From: Peribacillus frigoritolerans
GTDB taxonomy: Bacteria > Bacillota > Bacilli > Bacillales > Bacillaceae
DNA: 64,000 nt
Assembly (NCBI RefSeq): GCF_004358755.1
Contig: NZ_SMZY01000001.1
Location: 558,001-622,000 of the forward strand
Direction: 5' to 3'
The position numbers were made by a program, and so were the translations under genes. Shown piece by piece: positions 8,387 to 17,175 of the stretch. A model generated the notes under the pieces. The model ran no database searches and was not told the origin of the DNA. It was given only the letters and a program-made list of their open reading frames with translations. Every line of letters begins with the position of its first letter. Position 1 is the first letter of the stretch.

Positions 8387-9532
8387 ATGGTTGAAGACAT
8401 GAATGATGTAGAAGTAAAAACACCGGAAGTTGGTGACATTCTAAAAGGGATCGTTACCAAAGTGGAAGACAAACAGGTAATTGTTGAAATTGATAACGTG
8501 AAACATACTGGTATTATTCCTATCAGTGAATTATCCAGTCTGCACGTTGAAAAAGCTTCTGATGTTGTAAGTGAAAATGAAGAATTGCAGCTAAAAGTGA
8601 CAAAAGTCGAGGATGAAGCATTAATCCTTTCTAAACGAGCAATTGACGCAGATCTTGCCTGGGATCAGCTGCAGGCTAAATTCGAATCTAAGGAAGTATT
8701 TGAAGCAGAAGTCAAGGATGTAGTGAAGGGCGGCCTTGTTGTCGATCTTGGAGTAAGAGGATTCATTCCTGCATCATTAGTGGAATCTCACTTTGTTGAA
8801 GATTTTTCTGACTACAAAGGAAAAACACTGACACTTATGGTTGTAGAGATTGACCGTGAGAAAAACCGTGTGATCTTATCTCATCGTGCCGTGGTTGAAA
8901 AAGAGCATGGTGAAAAGAAACAGCAGAGATTAGAGATGATTAAAGCAGGCGAAGTGCTTGAAGGAACGGTTCAGCGACTGACTGATTTCGGAGCATTTGT
9001 CGATATCGGCGGCATTGACGGGCTTGTTCACATTTCACAGCTGTCACATAACCATGTTGACAAACCGTCTGAAGTAGTAGAAGAAGGACAAAAAGTTCAG
9101 GTGAAAGTTCTTTCAATTGATCGTGATAATGAAAGAATCTCATTATCTATTAAAGAAACCCTTCCTGGACCATGGGAGAACATTGCAGGTAAAGTAAAAG
9201 CCGGCGATGTTGTGGACGGAACAGTGAAACGATTGGTTTCTTTCGGTGCATTCGTAGAAATCCTTCCTGGGGTAGAAGGTCTTGTTCATATTTCTCAAAT
9301 CTCAAATAAGCATATCGGCACACCGCATGAAGTGCTTTCAGAGAATGAAGAAGTTAAAGTGAAAGTGCTCGATGTTAATGAAAACGAACAGCGCATTTCC
9401 CTGAGCATTCGTGAATTAGAAGGCCCATCTAGAGCTGATGAAGAGGATTACCGCAATTATCAGGCTAAAGAAGAGTCTTCAGGTTTTCAATTAGGCGAAA
9501 TGATTGGCGATCAATTAAATAAATTGAAATAA
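8387..9532 (+). CDS. ypfD: YpfD, S1-domain RNA-binding protein (30S ribosomal protein S1 homologue)
   Basis: Protein of 381 aa with four consecutive S1 RNA-binding domains, starting at about residues 13, 98, 185 and 270. Each shows the G..V.G.V....FGAFV..... beta-barrel pattern and a VKVL..D...RISLSI end. The best-preserved repeats are the third (RLTDFGAFVDIGGIDGLVHISQ) and fourth. It resembles ribosomal protein S1, but Bacillaceae homologues are shorter and not essential in B. subtilis. An AAGGAGG box precedes ATG 8387; the upstream start at 8366 is unsupported. Confidence 0.9.
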   Translation: MVEDMNDVEVKTPEVGDILKGIVTKVEDKQVIVEIDNVKHTGIIPISELSSLHVEKASDVVSENEELQLKVTKVEDEALILSKRAIDADLAWDQLQAKFESKEVFEAEVKDVVKGGLVVDLGVRGFIPASLVESHFVEDFSDYKGKTLTLMVVEIDREKNRVILSHRAVVEKEHGEKKQQRLEMIKAGEVLEGTVQRLTDFGAFVDIGGIDGLVHISQLSHNHVDKPSEVVEEGQKVQVKVLSIDRDNERISLSIKETLPGPWENIAGKVKAGDVVDGTVKRLVSFGAFVEILPGVEGLVHISQISNKHIGTPHEVLSENEEVKVKVLDVNENEQRISLSIRELEGPSRADEEDYRNYQAKEESSGFQLGEMIGDQLNKLK

Positions 9533-9544
9533 ACGGTGATGAAT

Positions 9545-10606
9545 GTGAGCAGAGCTAAGCGCAAGATTGACCATATACAACATGCTTTAAAAACAGGACA
9601 GCAAAGAGAAAATGGATTTGATGATGTCATGTTTCTGCACCAGAGCTTGCCTGATACGGCTGTTCATCACATTGATTTTCACACTGAAATTGGCGAACTT
9701 GTTCTAAGTTCGCCAATTTTCATCAATGCAATGACAGGCGGAGGCGGAATAGAAACAGTCAAAATTAATGAAGCGCTCTCCTCCGCTGCAGCTGAGTGCG
9801 GAATTCCGCTGGCTGTCGGCTCCCAAATGTCTGCTATTCGCGATGCTTCAGAAAGACCTTCCTATGAAGTGGTGCGCAAGGTTAATCAAAAGGGAATCCT
9901 TTTTGCAAACCTTGGAAGCGAAGCAACGCCGGATCAGGCAAAAACAGCTATTGATATGATCGAAGCAAACGCCATTCAAATTCATTTGAATGTTGTTCAG
10001 GAATTGGTTATGCCAGAGGGCGACAGAGATTTCAGCGGTGCGTTAAAACGAATTTCGGCGATAGCTAATGCAGCAGAAGTTCCGGTTATCGTGAAAGAAG
10101 TGGGATTCGGCATGAACCGTGAATCGGCCGAACAGCTGAGAGATGCCGGCGTAGCAGCCATAGATGTCGGGGGCTTTGGCGGAACTAACTTTGCAAAAAT
10201 TGAAAACGAAAGAAGAAACAGACTGTTATCTTATTTCAATGATTGGGGAATTCCAACAGCCGTTTCAATAGCGGAGCTGGGTTCGTCGGTTAAAGGCATC
10301 TCCATTCTCGGGTCCGGGGGCATTCAAAACGCCATGGATATAGCGAAAGCTATTTCTCTCGGTGCATCAAGCGCAGGAATGGCCGGTTTCTTTTTGAAAT
10401 TATTGATTGAAGACGGCTATGATGCACTTGTTTCTGAAATTAAAAACGTTCAGGATGATTTAAGAATGATTATGACAGCGGTTGGGGCAGAAAGCATAAA
10501 CCAGCTTCAGCAGGCACCCGTCATTTTATCCGGTCTGACACATCATATTTTAACCGAACGAAACATTGACACAAAAATGTTCAGCAATCGAATCATCGAA
10601 AAATAA
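9545..10606 (+). CDS. fni: Type 2 isopentenyl-diphosphate delta-isomerase
   Basis: FMN- and NAD(P)H-dependent IPP/DMAPP isomerase of about 353 aa, supplying allylic primer for isoprenoids such as the heptaprenyl chain made by hepS/hepT in this window. Family motifs include [45 protein letters not shown] and [24 protein letters not shown] 9545 gives the family start MSRAKRK and follows GGTGA; ATG 9539 and GTG 9536 are alternatives. Only 12 nt separate it from ypfD, and a terminator follows. Confidence 0.93.
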   Translation: MSRAKRKIDHIQHALKTGQQRENGFDDVMFLHQSLPDTAVHHIDFHTEIGELVLSSPIFINAMTGGGGIETVKINEALSSAAAECGIPLAVGSQMSAIRDASERPSYEVVRKVNQKGILFANLGSEATPDQAKTAIDMIEANAIQIHLNVVQELVMPEGDRDFSGALKRISAIANAAEVPVIVKEVGFGMNRESAEQLRDAGVAAIDVGGFGGTNFAKIENERRNRLLSYFNDWGIPTAVSIAELGSSVKGISILGSGGIQNAMDIAKAISLGASSAGMAGFFLKLLIEDGYDALVSEIKNVQDDLRMIMTAVGAESINQLQQAPVILSGLTHHILTERNIDTKMFSNRIIEK

Positions 10607-10642
10607 AAATCCGCATCCTGTTACAGGGTGCGGATTTTGTTT
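10606..10642 (+). terminator. Terminator after fni
   Basis: AAAATCCGCATCCTG pairs with CAGGGTGCGGATTTT (one G-U) around a 3-4 nt loop, followed by TGTTTTG. Confidence 0.88.
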
Positions 10643-10704
10643 TGGAGAAAAGGCGCCATACATTTGGCGGCTTTTTTTGCTTCGGGAGAAGAAAACTTGA
10701 TTGC

Positions 10705-10836
10705 CTATTTATTTCGGGCTCTTGATTCCTCCGGGCTTTCTAAAGAAGTGGCTCCTTTGTAATGCAGTGATTGATCTCGGTCAGATTCGACCCGTTTACT
10801 TGCTTTCAGCTTTTTTTCTTGACGGTCACGTCCCAT
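10705..10836 (-). CDS. ypzI: YpzI-like small charged protein
   Basis: A 43-codon gene on the minus strand, between fni and yphA. It begins MGRDRQEKKLKASKRVESDR and ends in SLESPEESRARNK. An AGGAGGGA box lies 8 nt upstream of ATG 10836. The product is very hydrophilic, lysine- and arginine-rich, with no membrane segment. Length, composition and position match B. subtilis ypzI, whose function is not established as far as I know. Confidence 0.8.
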   Translation of the reverse strand: MGRDRQEKKLKASKRVESDRDQSLHYKGATSLESPEESRARNK

Positions 10837-11036
10837 TTTAAATCCCTCCTTTTATTCCTTAGTATGACTCAAGCAGCCGCTGCCCATGAATTCCATTTTA
10901 TGAGGCTTTGATCATTTGGGCAAAACCGAGAAAGCTCATTTAATCAGCTGTCTATACATAAACGGCAATTTTCACCCGAGATGTGGATTAAAGATCAAAA
11001 AATCCTCCCATAATAGGAACAATAGGAGTGAGGATT

Positions 11037-11630
11037 GTGGAAAATGTCTTTTACTATTGGATTTTGTGGGGAGCTTGGATTGCTGCAGCTTTTTTTCTTC
11101 AAAAATCCTTCAGGCGAACATTGATATCAATGGTTATTTTATTATTCATAGCATTTGGGGAATTATTTGTGGAGGTTTCTTCTTTTTCCATTAGAGTTTC
11201 CTTTATTATGGCACTTTGTGTGGGTTATTATTTGGCCGCAGTCAGCATGCGGAAGGTTTATCACTTTTTTTCAGTGATGACGTTAACTAGTGCATATGCA
11301 GGTATTCATTTATTTGAAATCTTTGATCCTGTATGGTTTATGGTCGACCGTTTTTTTGTCATTATTGGGGTTATCAGTATATTAGCTCTTTATCTGGGGA
11401 AAAGTATGCGCGAGCGTTTAGGGCTTCTGATCCTTTCCATGAGCCAGGGAGAATTATTGTTTTGGGTCATCCTTGGAAAATTTCATGATGGATTAACAAT
11501 TGGAACAGCTGATTATTTAAATATGGCTGCCATTGGCTTTTTTATCTTATGTACTTGGACTTATATAGAACAAGTGACGGCGTCATTAAATCAGCAGGTT
11601 CAAAAATCAGCAAGGGGGAAGCAGGCTTAA
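11037..11630 (+). CDS. yphA: YphA-like polytopic membrane protein
   Basis: About 197 aa, almost entirely hydrophobic, with six or so predicted membrane segments beginning at YYWILWGAWIAAAFFLQ. The start GTG 11037 lies 8 nt after AGGAG; the alternative GTG 11028 overlaps that box. No enzymatic motif is seen. It abuts the YIEGIA gene by 1 nt and is likely in one operon with it. The name is assigned by position and character; function is unknown. Confidence 0.65.
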   Translation: MENVFYYWILWGAWIAAAFFLQKSFRRTLISMVILLFIAFGELFVEVSSFSIRVSFIMALCVGYYLAAVSMRKVYHFFSVMTLTSAYAGIHLFEIFDPVWFMVDRFFVIIGVISILALYLGKSMRERLGLLILSMSQGELLFWVILGKFHDGLTIGTADYLNMAAIGFFILCTWTYIEQVTASLNQQVQKSARGKQA

Positions 11631-11631
11631 T

Positions 11632-12528
11632 ATGAATGTATATACTCTTCCGATATTATTCGGTGTTGCTTTTGGTGTGGTTTCAAGACTTTATATGCTG
11701 CGCACAGATTACAGACAGTACCCCACGTACCTGCACGGAAAAATCATACATGTTGCATTGGGTTTCATTGCTGCAGGGCTTGGAACGATTGCCATACCAG
11801 CTATTATGGAGGAAGAATTTACTGCGATTACTTTCCTGACGCTTGCTGCTTCGCAATTCAGGGAAGTGAGAAATATGGAGAGGAATACGTTAACAGAGCT
11901 GGATCGATATGAGCTTGTTTCAAGAGGGAGCACATATATTGAGGGAATTGCCGTTGCGTTTGAAAGCAGAAATTATCTGGTCATTTTCACTTCTTTAGTG
12001 ACGACGTTAACTTATTTAGTATTAAACATCTGGGCAGCAGCTGCTGCAGGCGTCATTTGTCTGATCGTATCAAAAAAATTAATGGCAGGAAGCAAATTGA
12101 AGGATATCGTACATATTGAATATAAAGAGCCTCATTTTGAAGGTGCAGGATTATATATAGATAATATTTATATCATGAATATCGGGATACCTGCCAAACA
12201 GGAAGCTGTATTAAAATACGGCATGGGCTTTATTTTGACTCCGAAAAATTACAATGCAAGAACGACAATTGCGAATTTAGGACAAAGACAGGCGATCCTG
12301 CATGATGTCTCAACTGCGCTTGGAGTCCACCGGGATTCAGGTGAACCATCCTTAGTACCGCTCGCTAAGCGTGATTTGGATGATGGGAGAGTAGGAGTAT
12401 TCGTCCTCCCTCAAGGTGGAGACATTGAGCTTGCCAAAACCGTAATTGGGGAAGTCCCGACACTTGAAAATGCGATAAGAATGCCAAGTGAGTCTAAAGC
12501 CAATAATGAAGGCAGGTCTAAACATTGA
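11632..12528 (+). CDS. yphB: YIEGIA family membrane protein (YphB-like)
   Basis: Protein of 298 aa with several N-terminal membrane segments and the name-giving motif in GSTYIEGIAVAFESRNY at about residue 103. The C-terminal half is soluble-looking. The family is confined to spore-forming Firmicutes and is thought to act in the spore envelope; that role is from family knowledge, not from this sequence. An AAGGGGGAAG box precedes ATG 11632. A small partner gene overlaps its stop by 4 nt. Confidence 0.8.
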   Translation: MNVYTLPILFGVAFGVVSRLYMLRTDYRQYPTYLHGKIIHVALGFIAAGLGTIAIPAIMEEEFTAITFLTLAASQFREVRNMERNTLTELDRYELVSRGSTYIEGIAVAFESRNYLVIFTSLVTTLTYLVLNIWAAAAAGVICLIVSKKLMAGSKLKDIVHIEYKEPHFEGAGLYIDNIYIMNIGIPAKQEAVLKYGMGFILTPKNYNARTTIANLGQRQAILHDVSTALGVHRDSGEPSLVPLAKRDLDDGRVGVFVLPQGGDIELAKTVIGEVPTLENAIRMPSESKANNEGRSKH

Positions 12529-12716
12529 GTACATCACTTGAAAAATATATTCTGGCAGCGGTAACGACAAGCCCCGAAAAAGTAACAGGCGGGACTGCCG
12601 TCTTTGTAGTCAAAACAAAAGAAGAAATGGATTTTTACGCAAAAAATCTAGAAGCCATTTTAGATGGAATCGCACACGGAATCGGCGAAGATCTGTACAT
12701 TATTGTAAAGCATTGA
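12525..12716 (+). CDS. Small partner of the YIEGIA protein (capping-subunit family)
   Basis: A 63-aa soluble protein starting at TTG 12525, which overlaps the yphB stop as TTGA. AAGGCAGG upstream is well spaced. The sequence (AAVTTSPEKVTGGTAVF..., ending EDLYIIVKH) matches the small protein regularly encoded after YIEGIA genes, annotated elsewhere as a capping complex subunit. The 4-nt overlap implies translational coupling and a stoichiometric partnership. Confidence 0.72.
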   Translation: MSTSLEKYILAAVTTSPEKVTGGTAVFVVKTKEEMDFYAKNLEAILDGIAHGIGEDLYIIVKH

Positions 12717-12755
12717 GTTGTACAACATGCTAAACTCTGCTAATATATAAAAGTT

Positions 12756-12790
12756 AAGCCCTTCCCGAAAATAGAGAAGGGTTTCTTTCA
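12756..12790 (+). terminator. Terminator before der
   Basis: AGCCCTTC pairs with GAAGGGTT over a 10-nt loop, followed by TCTTTC. It ends the yphA operon. Confidence 0.7.
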
Positions 12791-12879
12791 TGAAAAGGGA
12801 AAGCTTATAATGTAAGATATGAACTTATATGTTGCCCGCATTAAAATACATAAACTGCAAGCTGAAAGGAAAGATTGCT

Positions 12880-14190
12880 ATGGCTAAACCGGTAATTGCA
12901 ATCGTCGGCCGCCCGAATGTCGGGAAATCGACGATATTTAATCGAATCGTTGGCGAGCGTGTTTCAATCGTCGAAGATACACCAGGAGTAACAAGAGACA
13001 GAATATACAGTTCGGGAGAATGGCTGAACTACCAATTTAATTTAATTGATACAGGCGGAATTGATATTGGAGATGAGCCGTTCTTAGCGCAGATTCGCCA
13101 GCAGGCTGAAATTGCGATCGATGAAGCGGATGTTATTATTTTTCTGACAAACGGACGCGAAGGTGTGACTTCTGCTGATGAAGAAGTGGCAAAGATTCTC
13201 TACCGCAGCAAAAAGCCTGTTGTGCTTGCTGTAAACAAAGTGGACAATCCTGAAATGAGATCAAGCATTTATGATTTCTATGCGCTTGGATTTGGAGAGC
13301 CTTTCCCGATTTCCGGTTCTCATGGACTGGGGCTTGGAGATTTGCTTGATGCAGTAGCTGAGCATTTTAAAAATATCGTGACAGAAGAGTATGATGAAGA
13401 AACAATCAAATTCAGTTTAATCGGCCGTCCAAACGTTGGAAAATCTTCCCTGGTGAATGCTCTTCTTGGAGAAGACCGGGTAATCGTCAGCAATATCGCA
13501 GGCACTACAAGAGATGCTGTCGATACGAGCTACCGATATGAAGGCCAGGATTTCGTAATTATTGATACCGCCGGCATGAGGAAAAAAGGGAAGGTATACG
13601 AGTCTACTGAAAAATACAGTGTTCTCCGCGCCTTAAAAGCCATAGACCGTTCAGATGTCGTGCTCGTTGTGATTGACGGGGAAGAAGGCATTATTGAGCA
13701 GGATAAAAAAATTGCAGGCTACGCACATGAAGCTGGACGTGCAGTCGTGATTGTCGTTAATAAATGGGATGCAGTTGATAAAGATGAAAAAACGATGAAA
13801 GATTTTGAAACAAACATTAGAGAGCATTTCTTATTCCTGGATTACGCTCCAATCGTTTTCTTGTCAGCAAAAACGACGCGCCGTATCCATACACTGCTGC
13901 CAAAAATCATACTTGCCAGTGAAAATCACTCTCTGCGTGTTGAAACAAGCGTCTTGAATGATGTCATTATGGATGCTGTAGCGATGAATCCTACGCCAAC
14001 TGATAAAGGGAAGAGATTGAAAATTTATTATGCTACACAGGTTGCTGTTAAACCGCCGGCATTTGCTATTTTCGTAAACGAACCAGAATTAATGCATTTT
14101 TCATATGAGCGATTCCTGCAAAACAGAATCCGGGATGCATTTGGTTTTGAAGGCACACCAATTAAAATTTTCGCAAGAGCTAGAAAATAA
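12880..14190 (+). CDS. der: Der (EngA), double-domain ribosome-assembly GTPase
   Basis: Essential GTPase of 436 aa acting in 50S subunit maturation. Two tandem G domains each carry GRPNVGKS (residues 10-17 and about 182-189). They have switch motifs [12 protein letters not shown] and [17 protein letters not shown], and the NKVD and NKWD specificity motifs. A C-terminal KH-like domain follows. ATG 12880 gives the family start [10 protein letters not shown] and follows AAAGGAAAG; the in-frame ATG 51 nt upstream is not supported. A TATAAT at about 12811 with a poor -35 could be its promoter. gpsA follows 15 nt downstream. Confidence 0.96.
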   Translation: MAKPVIAIVGRPNVGKSTIFNRIVGERVSIVEDTPGVTRDRIYSSGEWLNYQFNLIDTGGIDIGDEPFLAQIRQQAEIAIDEADVIIFLTNGREGVTSADEEVAKILYRSKKPVVLAVNKVDNPEMRSSIYDFYALGFGEPFPISGSHGLGLGDLLDAVAEHFKNIVTEEYDEETIKFSLIGRPNVGKSSLVNALLGEDRVIVSNIAGTTRDAVDTSYRYEGQDFVIIDTAGMRKKGKVYESTEKYSVLRALKAIDRSDVVLVVIDGEEGIIEQDKKIAGYAHEAGRAVVIVVNKWDAVDKDEKTMKDFETNIREHFLFLDYAPIVFLSAKTTRRIHTLLPKIILASENHSLRVETSVLNDVIMDAVAMNPTPTDKGKRLKIYYATQVAVKPPAFAIFVNEPELMHFSYERFLQNRIRDAFGFEGTPIKIFARARK

Positions 14191-14205
14191 CAGGGGTGAA
14201 TAGGG

Positions 14206-15240
14206 ATGGAACGAATTGCCGTTCTTGGTGCAGGCAGCTGGGGGACAGCGCTTAGTATTGTACTTGCAGATAATCATCATGAAGTTAGACTTTGGGGACA
14301 TCGCAAAGAGCTCATTCAGCAAATAAATGAAACACACCGGAATCAAAAGTATTTGCCTGATGTTGAGCTTTCAGATGCCATTAAAGGCTATACAGATTTA
14401 GCAGAAGCTCTGAATTCAGTGAATATCGCGGTTTTGGCTGTTCCGACAAAAGCAATAAGAGAAGTTCTGCAGGACGTTATAAAAGTAATTGACCATAAAT
14501 TGACCATTGTGCATGTCAGTAAAGGAATTGAGCCTGATTCCCTTCTGCGCATATCTGAAATCATTAAAGAGGAAGTGCCTGAACACCTTCTGCAGGATGT
14601 AGTGGTTCTATCAGGTCCAAGTCATGCTGAAGAGGTAAGCCTAAGACAGCCGACAACGGTAACATCATCTTCAGATAACCTTGAAGCAGCAGAGCTTATT
14701 CAGGACATATTTATGAATCAGCATTTCAGAGTGTATACAAACCCTGATGTCATCGGGGTTGAGATTGGCGGAGCTCTGAAGAATATTATTGCACTTGCAG
14801 CAGGAATCACGGACGGTCTTGGATATGGAGATAATGCCAAAGCTGCTCTTATTACGAGAGGACTTGCTGAAATAGCGCGTCTTGGCAGTATAATGGGCGG
14901 AAATCCATTAACGTTTTCAGGACTCACAGGTATTGGAGACTTAATTGTTACATGTACAAGTGTACACTCGAGAAACTGGCGGGCCGGTAATTTGCTTGGT
15001 AAAGGCCAAAAACTTGAGGATGTGCTTGAAAACATGGGAATGGTTGTAGAAGGTGTCAGAACGACAAAGGCAGCCTATCAGCTTGCCCAAAAATATGAAG
15101 TGAAAATGCCGATTACAGAAGCTCTGTATGATGTATTATTCAACGATAAAGAAGTAAAAGATGCTGTTGATTCGCTGATGGCCAGAGTGAAAACACATGA
15201 AATGGAAGATCTTGTGAATATAAGTGAAAATCGCAGCTGA
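14206..15240 (+). CDS. gpsA: Glycerol-3-phosphate dehydrogenase [NAD(P)+]
   Basis: Soluble enzyme of 344 aa that reduces dihydroxyacetone phosphate to sn-glycerol-3-phosphate, the phospholipid backbone precursor. The N-terminal Rossmann motif is GAGSWGTALS at residues 7-16. VSKGIEPDS and VLSGPSHAEEV are family blocks. The catalytic lysine lies in the segment IGGALKNIIALAAGI, and GLTGIGDLIVTCTS is the C-terminal signature. GGGGTGA precedes ATG 14206. It shares an operon with der. Confidence 0.96.
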   Translation: MERIAVLGAGSWGTALSIVLADNHHEVRLWGHRKELIQQINETHRNQKYLPDVELSDAIKGYTDLAEALNSVNIAVLAVPTKAIREVLQDVIKVIDHKLTIVHVSKGIEPDSLLRISEIIKEEVPEHLLQDVVVLSGPSHAEEVSLRQPTTVTSSSDNLEAAELIQDIFMNQHFRVYTNPDVIGVEIGGALKNIIALAAGITDGLGYGDNAKAALITRGLAEIARLGSIMGGNPLTFSGLTGIGDLIVTCTSVHSRNWRAGNLLGKGQKLEDVLENMGMVVEGVRTTKAAYQLAQKYEVKMPITEALYDVLFNDKEVKDAVDSLMARVKTHEMEDLVNISENRS

Positions 15241-15823
15241 CTCATGTGGCATATGGGGCGGAACGTGCATAGTATACCTTGAGTTAGTGAAAGAATAACA
15301 ATCTTACTCATGAAACGGACCACTAGGTGCAAATGCGTAAATCCCACTATAGCATTGAATCATATACTTACGTTTCCTCTCTGTTTATAAAAATGGCTCA
15401 CTTAATCATGAAAATAGGCATTAGAGGATGCAAATGCTTTGAAATTCGCATAAAATGCATCGTAGTAAATTATGAGTTGCTCTAATCAATGGGATCCGAT
15501 TAGTCTGAAGCAAAAAATGGCTGAAGTAAAGCTGCCCCCTCTTTACTTCGGTTTTTTTTGTCATGAAAAGGGACAAGTCTGGCGGTTCTGCTGGATGCAG
15601 GGATATACATAGATACACTTCAGCTATTCATACATAAATTTACTCGGCTTAAATTGCGGGATTTCAGCTTAAGAGTGCACAGTACGGCTAAATAAGCAGA
15701 AATCCAGCGATATCAAAAATTGAATTTCTGATAAAAGCAAAAACGGCTATATATAACAGGAAACCGTCTGGATAAAATGGGATGATTTTAGCTAAAAAAA
15801 GGAATTTGTCTAGTTTGAGATTT
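15241..15823. other. Non-coding stretch after gpsA
   Basis: No convincing gene is seen on either strand. It holds a terminator at 15521-15559. On either side are AT-rich, loosely repeated segments: CATGAAA followed about 20 nt later by GCAAATG occurs twice (near 15309 and 15407), and fragments around GGATTTCAGC and AATCCAGC lie near 15660-15710. It looks like decayed repeat DNA. Confidence 0.5.
15521..15559 (+). terminator. Strong intrinsic terminator downstream of gpsA
   Basis: CTGAAGTAAAG pairs with CTTTACTTCGG across a 9-nt loop, followed by eight T. It lies 280 nt after the gpsA stop with no gene in between. Confidence 0.85.
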
Positions 15824-15990
15824 GTTATCTGTCATGCCTGAGCTAAACGGGCGATTCCGCATTTCGTGGTGTCCAGCTCCATCTCCCAACTCCTCGGCCA
15901 GAACGGCTCCGTCTGTAAAGGCAAAAAGCGCCTTTTCAGCCGGATCCTTATCTGTCTGTCGGAGCTAAACGGGCGATTCCGCATTTCGTA
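15824..15990. repeat. Second copy of the 122-bp-period intergenic repeat
   Basis: GAGCTAAACGGGCGATTCCG occurs at 15840 and again at 15962, 122 bp apart, the same spacing as the repeat at 1417-1704. It shares the GTCCAGCTCCA...CTCCTCGG and GGATCCTTATCTG blocks. Its inner hairpin (AAAGGC with GCCTTT) differs in sequence from the other locus but occupies the same place. It ends about 40 nt before the yphE start. Confidence 0.78.
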
Positions 15991-16028
15991 TGATATAATA
16001 TTTTCGGATAATAAGGGGAGGTAAGGGA

Positions 16029-16229
16029 ATGAGTCCAGCGTTGATGAAGATGTGGATTGCTCTCGCTTCAATGGGGTTTATGTTTGTTGCGATTATATCA
16101 ATCTATTTCAGCAGATTTAAAATGAAAGGGTTTTTAAAGGTTGCTTTTGCGGCAATTGCCTATTTTTTTATGATTCTGGCAGGATTATTAATCTTTTTCG
16201 TTGTGTTCAGCGGACCTGTTAATGAATAA
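16029..16229 (+). CDS. yphE: YphE-like small membrane protein (DUF2768)
   Basis: Protein of 66 aa with two membrane segments (IALASMGFMFVAIISIYF and VAFAAIAYFFMILAGLLIFFVV) separated by a short basic loop. GGGGAGG lies upstream of ATG 16029. Size and position between gpsA and yphF match YphE of B. subtilis. Function is unknown; expression with neighbouring sporulation genes is likely but not shown. Confidence 0.75.
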   Translation: MSPALMKMWIALASMGFMFVAIISIYFSRFKMKGFLKVAFAAIAYFFMILAGLLIFFVVFSGPVNE

Positions 16230-16256
16230 TGAACTTCACTATAAAGGAAGATTTTC

Positions 16257-16976
16257 ATGAAAAAGCTTGTTTCACTATTACCTGTTTTTTTAATCATGAC
16301 ACTGCTTTCAGGCTGCTTGTATCCTGATCAGGAGCTGAGCCAGAATCAGGTTCCGTATGAAGATCAGATAGCAGGGGTGCAAAACACGGTTGACCGGTTT
16401 AAAGAAGATTCCGGAGGGCTGCTTCCGATAAAAACGAGAGATATGGAAACGCCGATCTATCAGAAATACCCGATTGATTTTGCCCAGCTTGTGCCGAAAT
16501 ACATGGCTGAACCCCCCGGGACATCTTATGAAAGCGGCGGAGTTTACTTGTATGTTCTTGTTGATGTTGAAAAAAATCCGACTGTCAAACTGATTGACCT
16601 AAGAATCTCAGAGGAAATCCGTGATCTGAAAACGAGATTAAATGTGTATAAAGCATCCAACGGCTATCCGCCTTATAAAGATGTTGTAGCTGAAAATGTG
16701 TTTACTTTGGACTATAAGAAACTTGGCTATGAGGAAGCTCCTCATGCTGTTAGCCCTTATTCAGGAGAAATACTGCCATTTGTAATTGATAATACGGGGG
16801 AAGTGTATGTTGATTACCGCATTGATTTGAATAAAGCATTGAGCGAAAAAAAACATAAAGCCGCAGATGGTGAAGATATAAGAAATCTATTGGTCGTTGA
16901 CTCTCCGTTTGTTCCGGCATTTTCCTTGCCTTATACCGTCAATGAAAAAAATGAACCTGTCTTTTTAGATAAATAA
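16257..16976 (+). CDS. yphF: YphF-like lipoprotein
   Basis: Protein of 239 aa with a lipoprotein signal peptide: MKKLVSLLPVFLIMTLLSGC, lipobox LSGC with cysteine at residue 20. It is therefore expected to be anchored on the outer face of the membrane. The mature part has no recognised catalytic motif. It follows yphE by 27 nt, so they are probably one transcript, and a terminator follows. The name is by position and lipoprotein character. Confidence 0.75.
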   Translation: MKKLVSLLPVFLIMTLLSGCLYPDQELSQNQVPYEDQIAGVQNTVDRFKEDSGGLLPIKTRDMETPIYQKYPIDFAQLVPKYMAEPPGTSYESGGVYLYVLVDVEKNPTVKLIDLRISEEIRDLKTRLNVYKASNGYPPYKDVVAENVFTLDYKKLGYEEAPHAVSPYSGEILPFVIDNTGEVYVDYRIDLNKALSEKKHKAADGEDIRNLLVVDSPFVPAFSLPYTVNEKNEPVFLDK

Positions 16977-16982
16977 GTCATG

Positions 16983-17028
16983 AACCCTTCTTAAGAGAAA
17001 TAAACTCTGAAAGAAGGGTTTTTCATTT
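16983..17028 (+). terminator. Terminator after yphF
   Basis: AACCCTTCTT (16983-16992) pairs perfectly with AAGAAGGGTT (17011-17020), with an inner AGAG...CTCT extension, then a T-rich run. Confidence 0.88.
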
Positions 17029-17075
17029 TTTAAAATCATATAAGAAAAATGAAATGAAAAAAATTTCAGATCACT

Positions 17076-17112
17076 GTCATAAATAAATAGGACAACGTCA
17101 TAAATATATAGT
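17076..17112 (+). promoter_or_regulatory. Direct repeat in the spoIVA promoter region
   Basis: GTCATAAATA occurs at 17076 and again at 17097, 21 bp apart and each followed by an ATAG tail. CATA-containing sequences resemble sigma-E -10 elements, and spoIVA is a mother-cell gene under sigma-E in B. subtilis. I could not fix a matching -35, so the tandem-promoter reading is tentative. Confidence 0.35.
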
Positions 17113-17175
17113 GTCCTAAACACGAAAAAGCAGACGGTCAATAACCCAAGAAGCCTATGATCGGGAGGGGATCAC

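Noticed and set aside
10916-11194. A 92-codon frame overlapping yphA
   Set aside because: Shifted relative to yphA, ends in a low-complexity Phe run and has no RBS.
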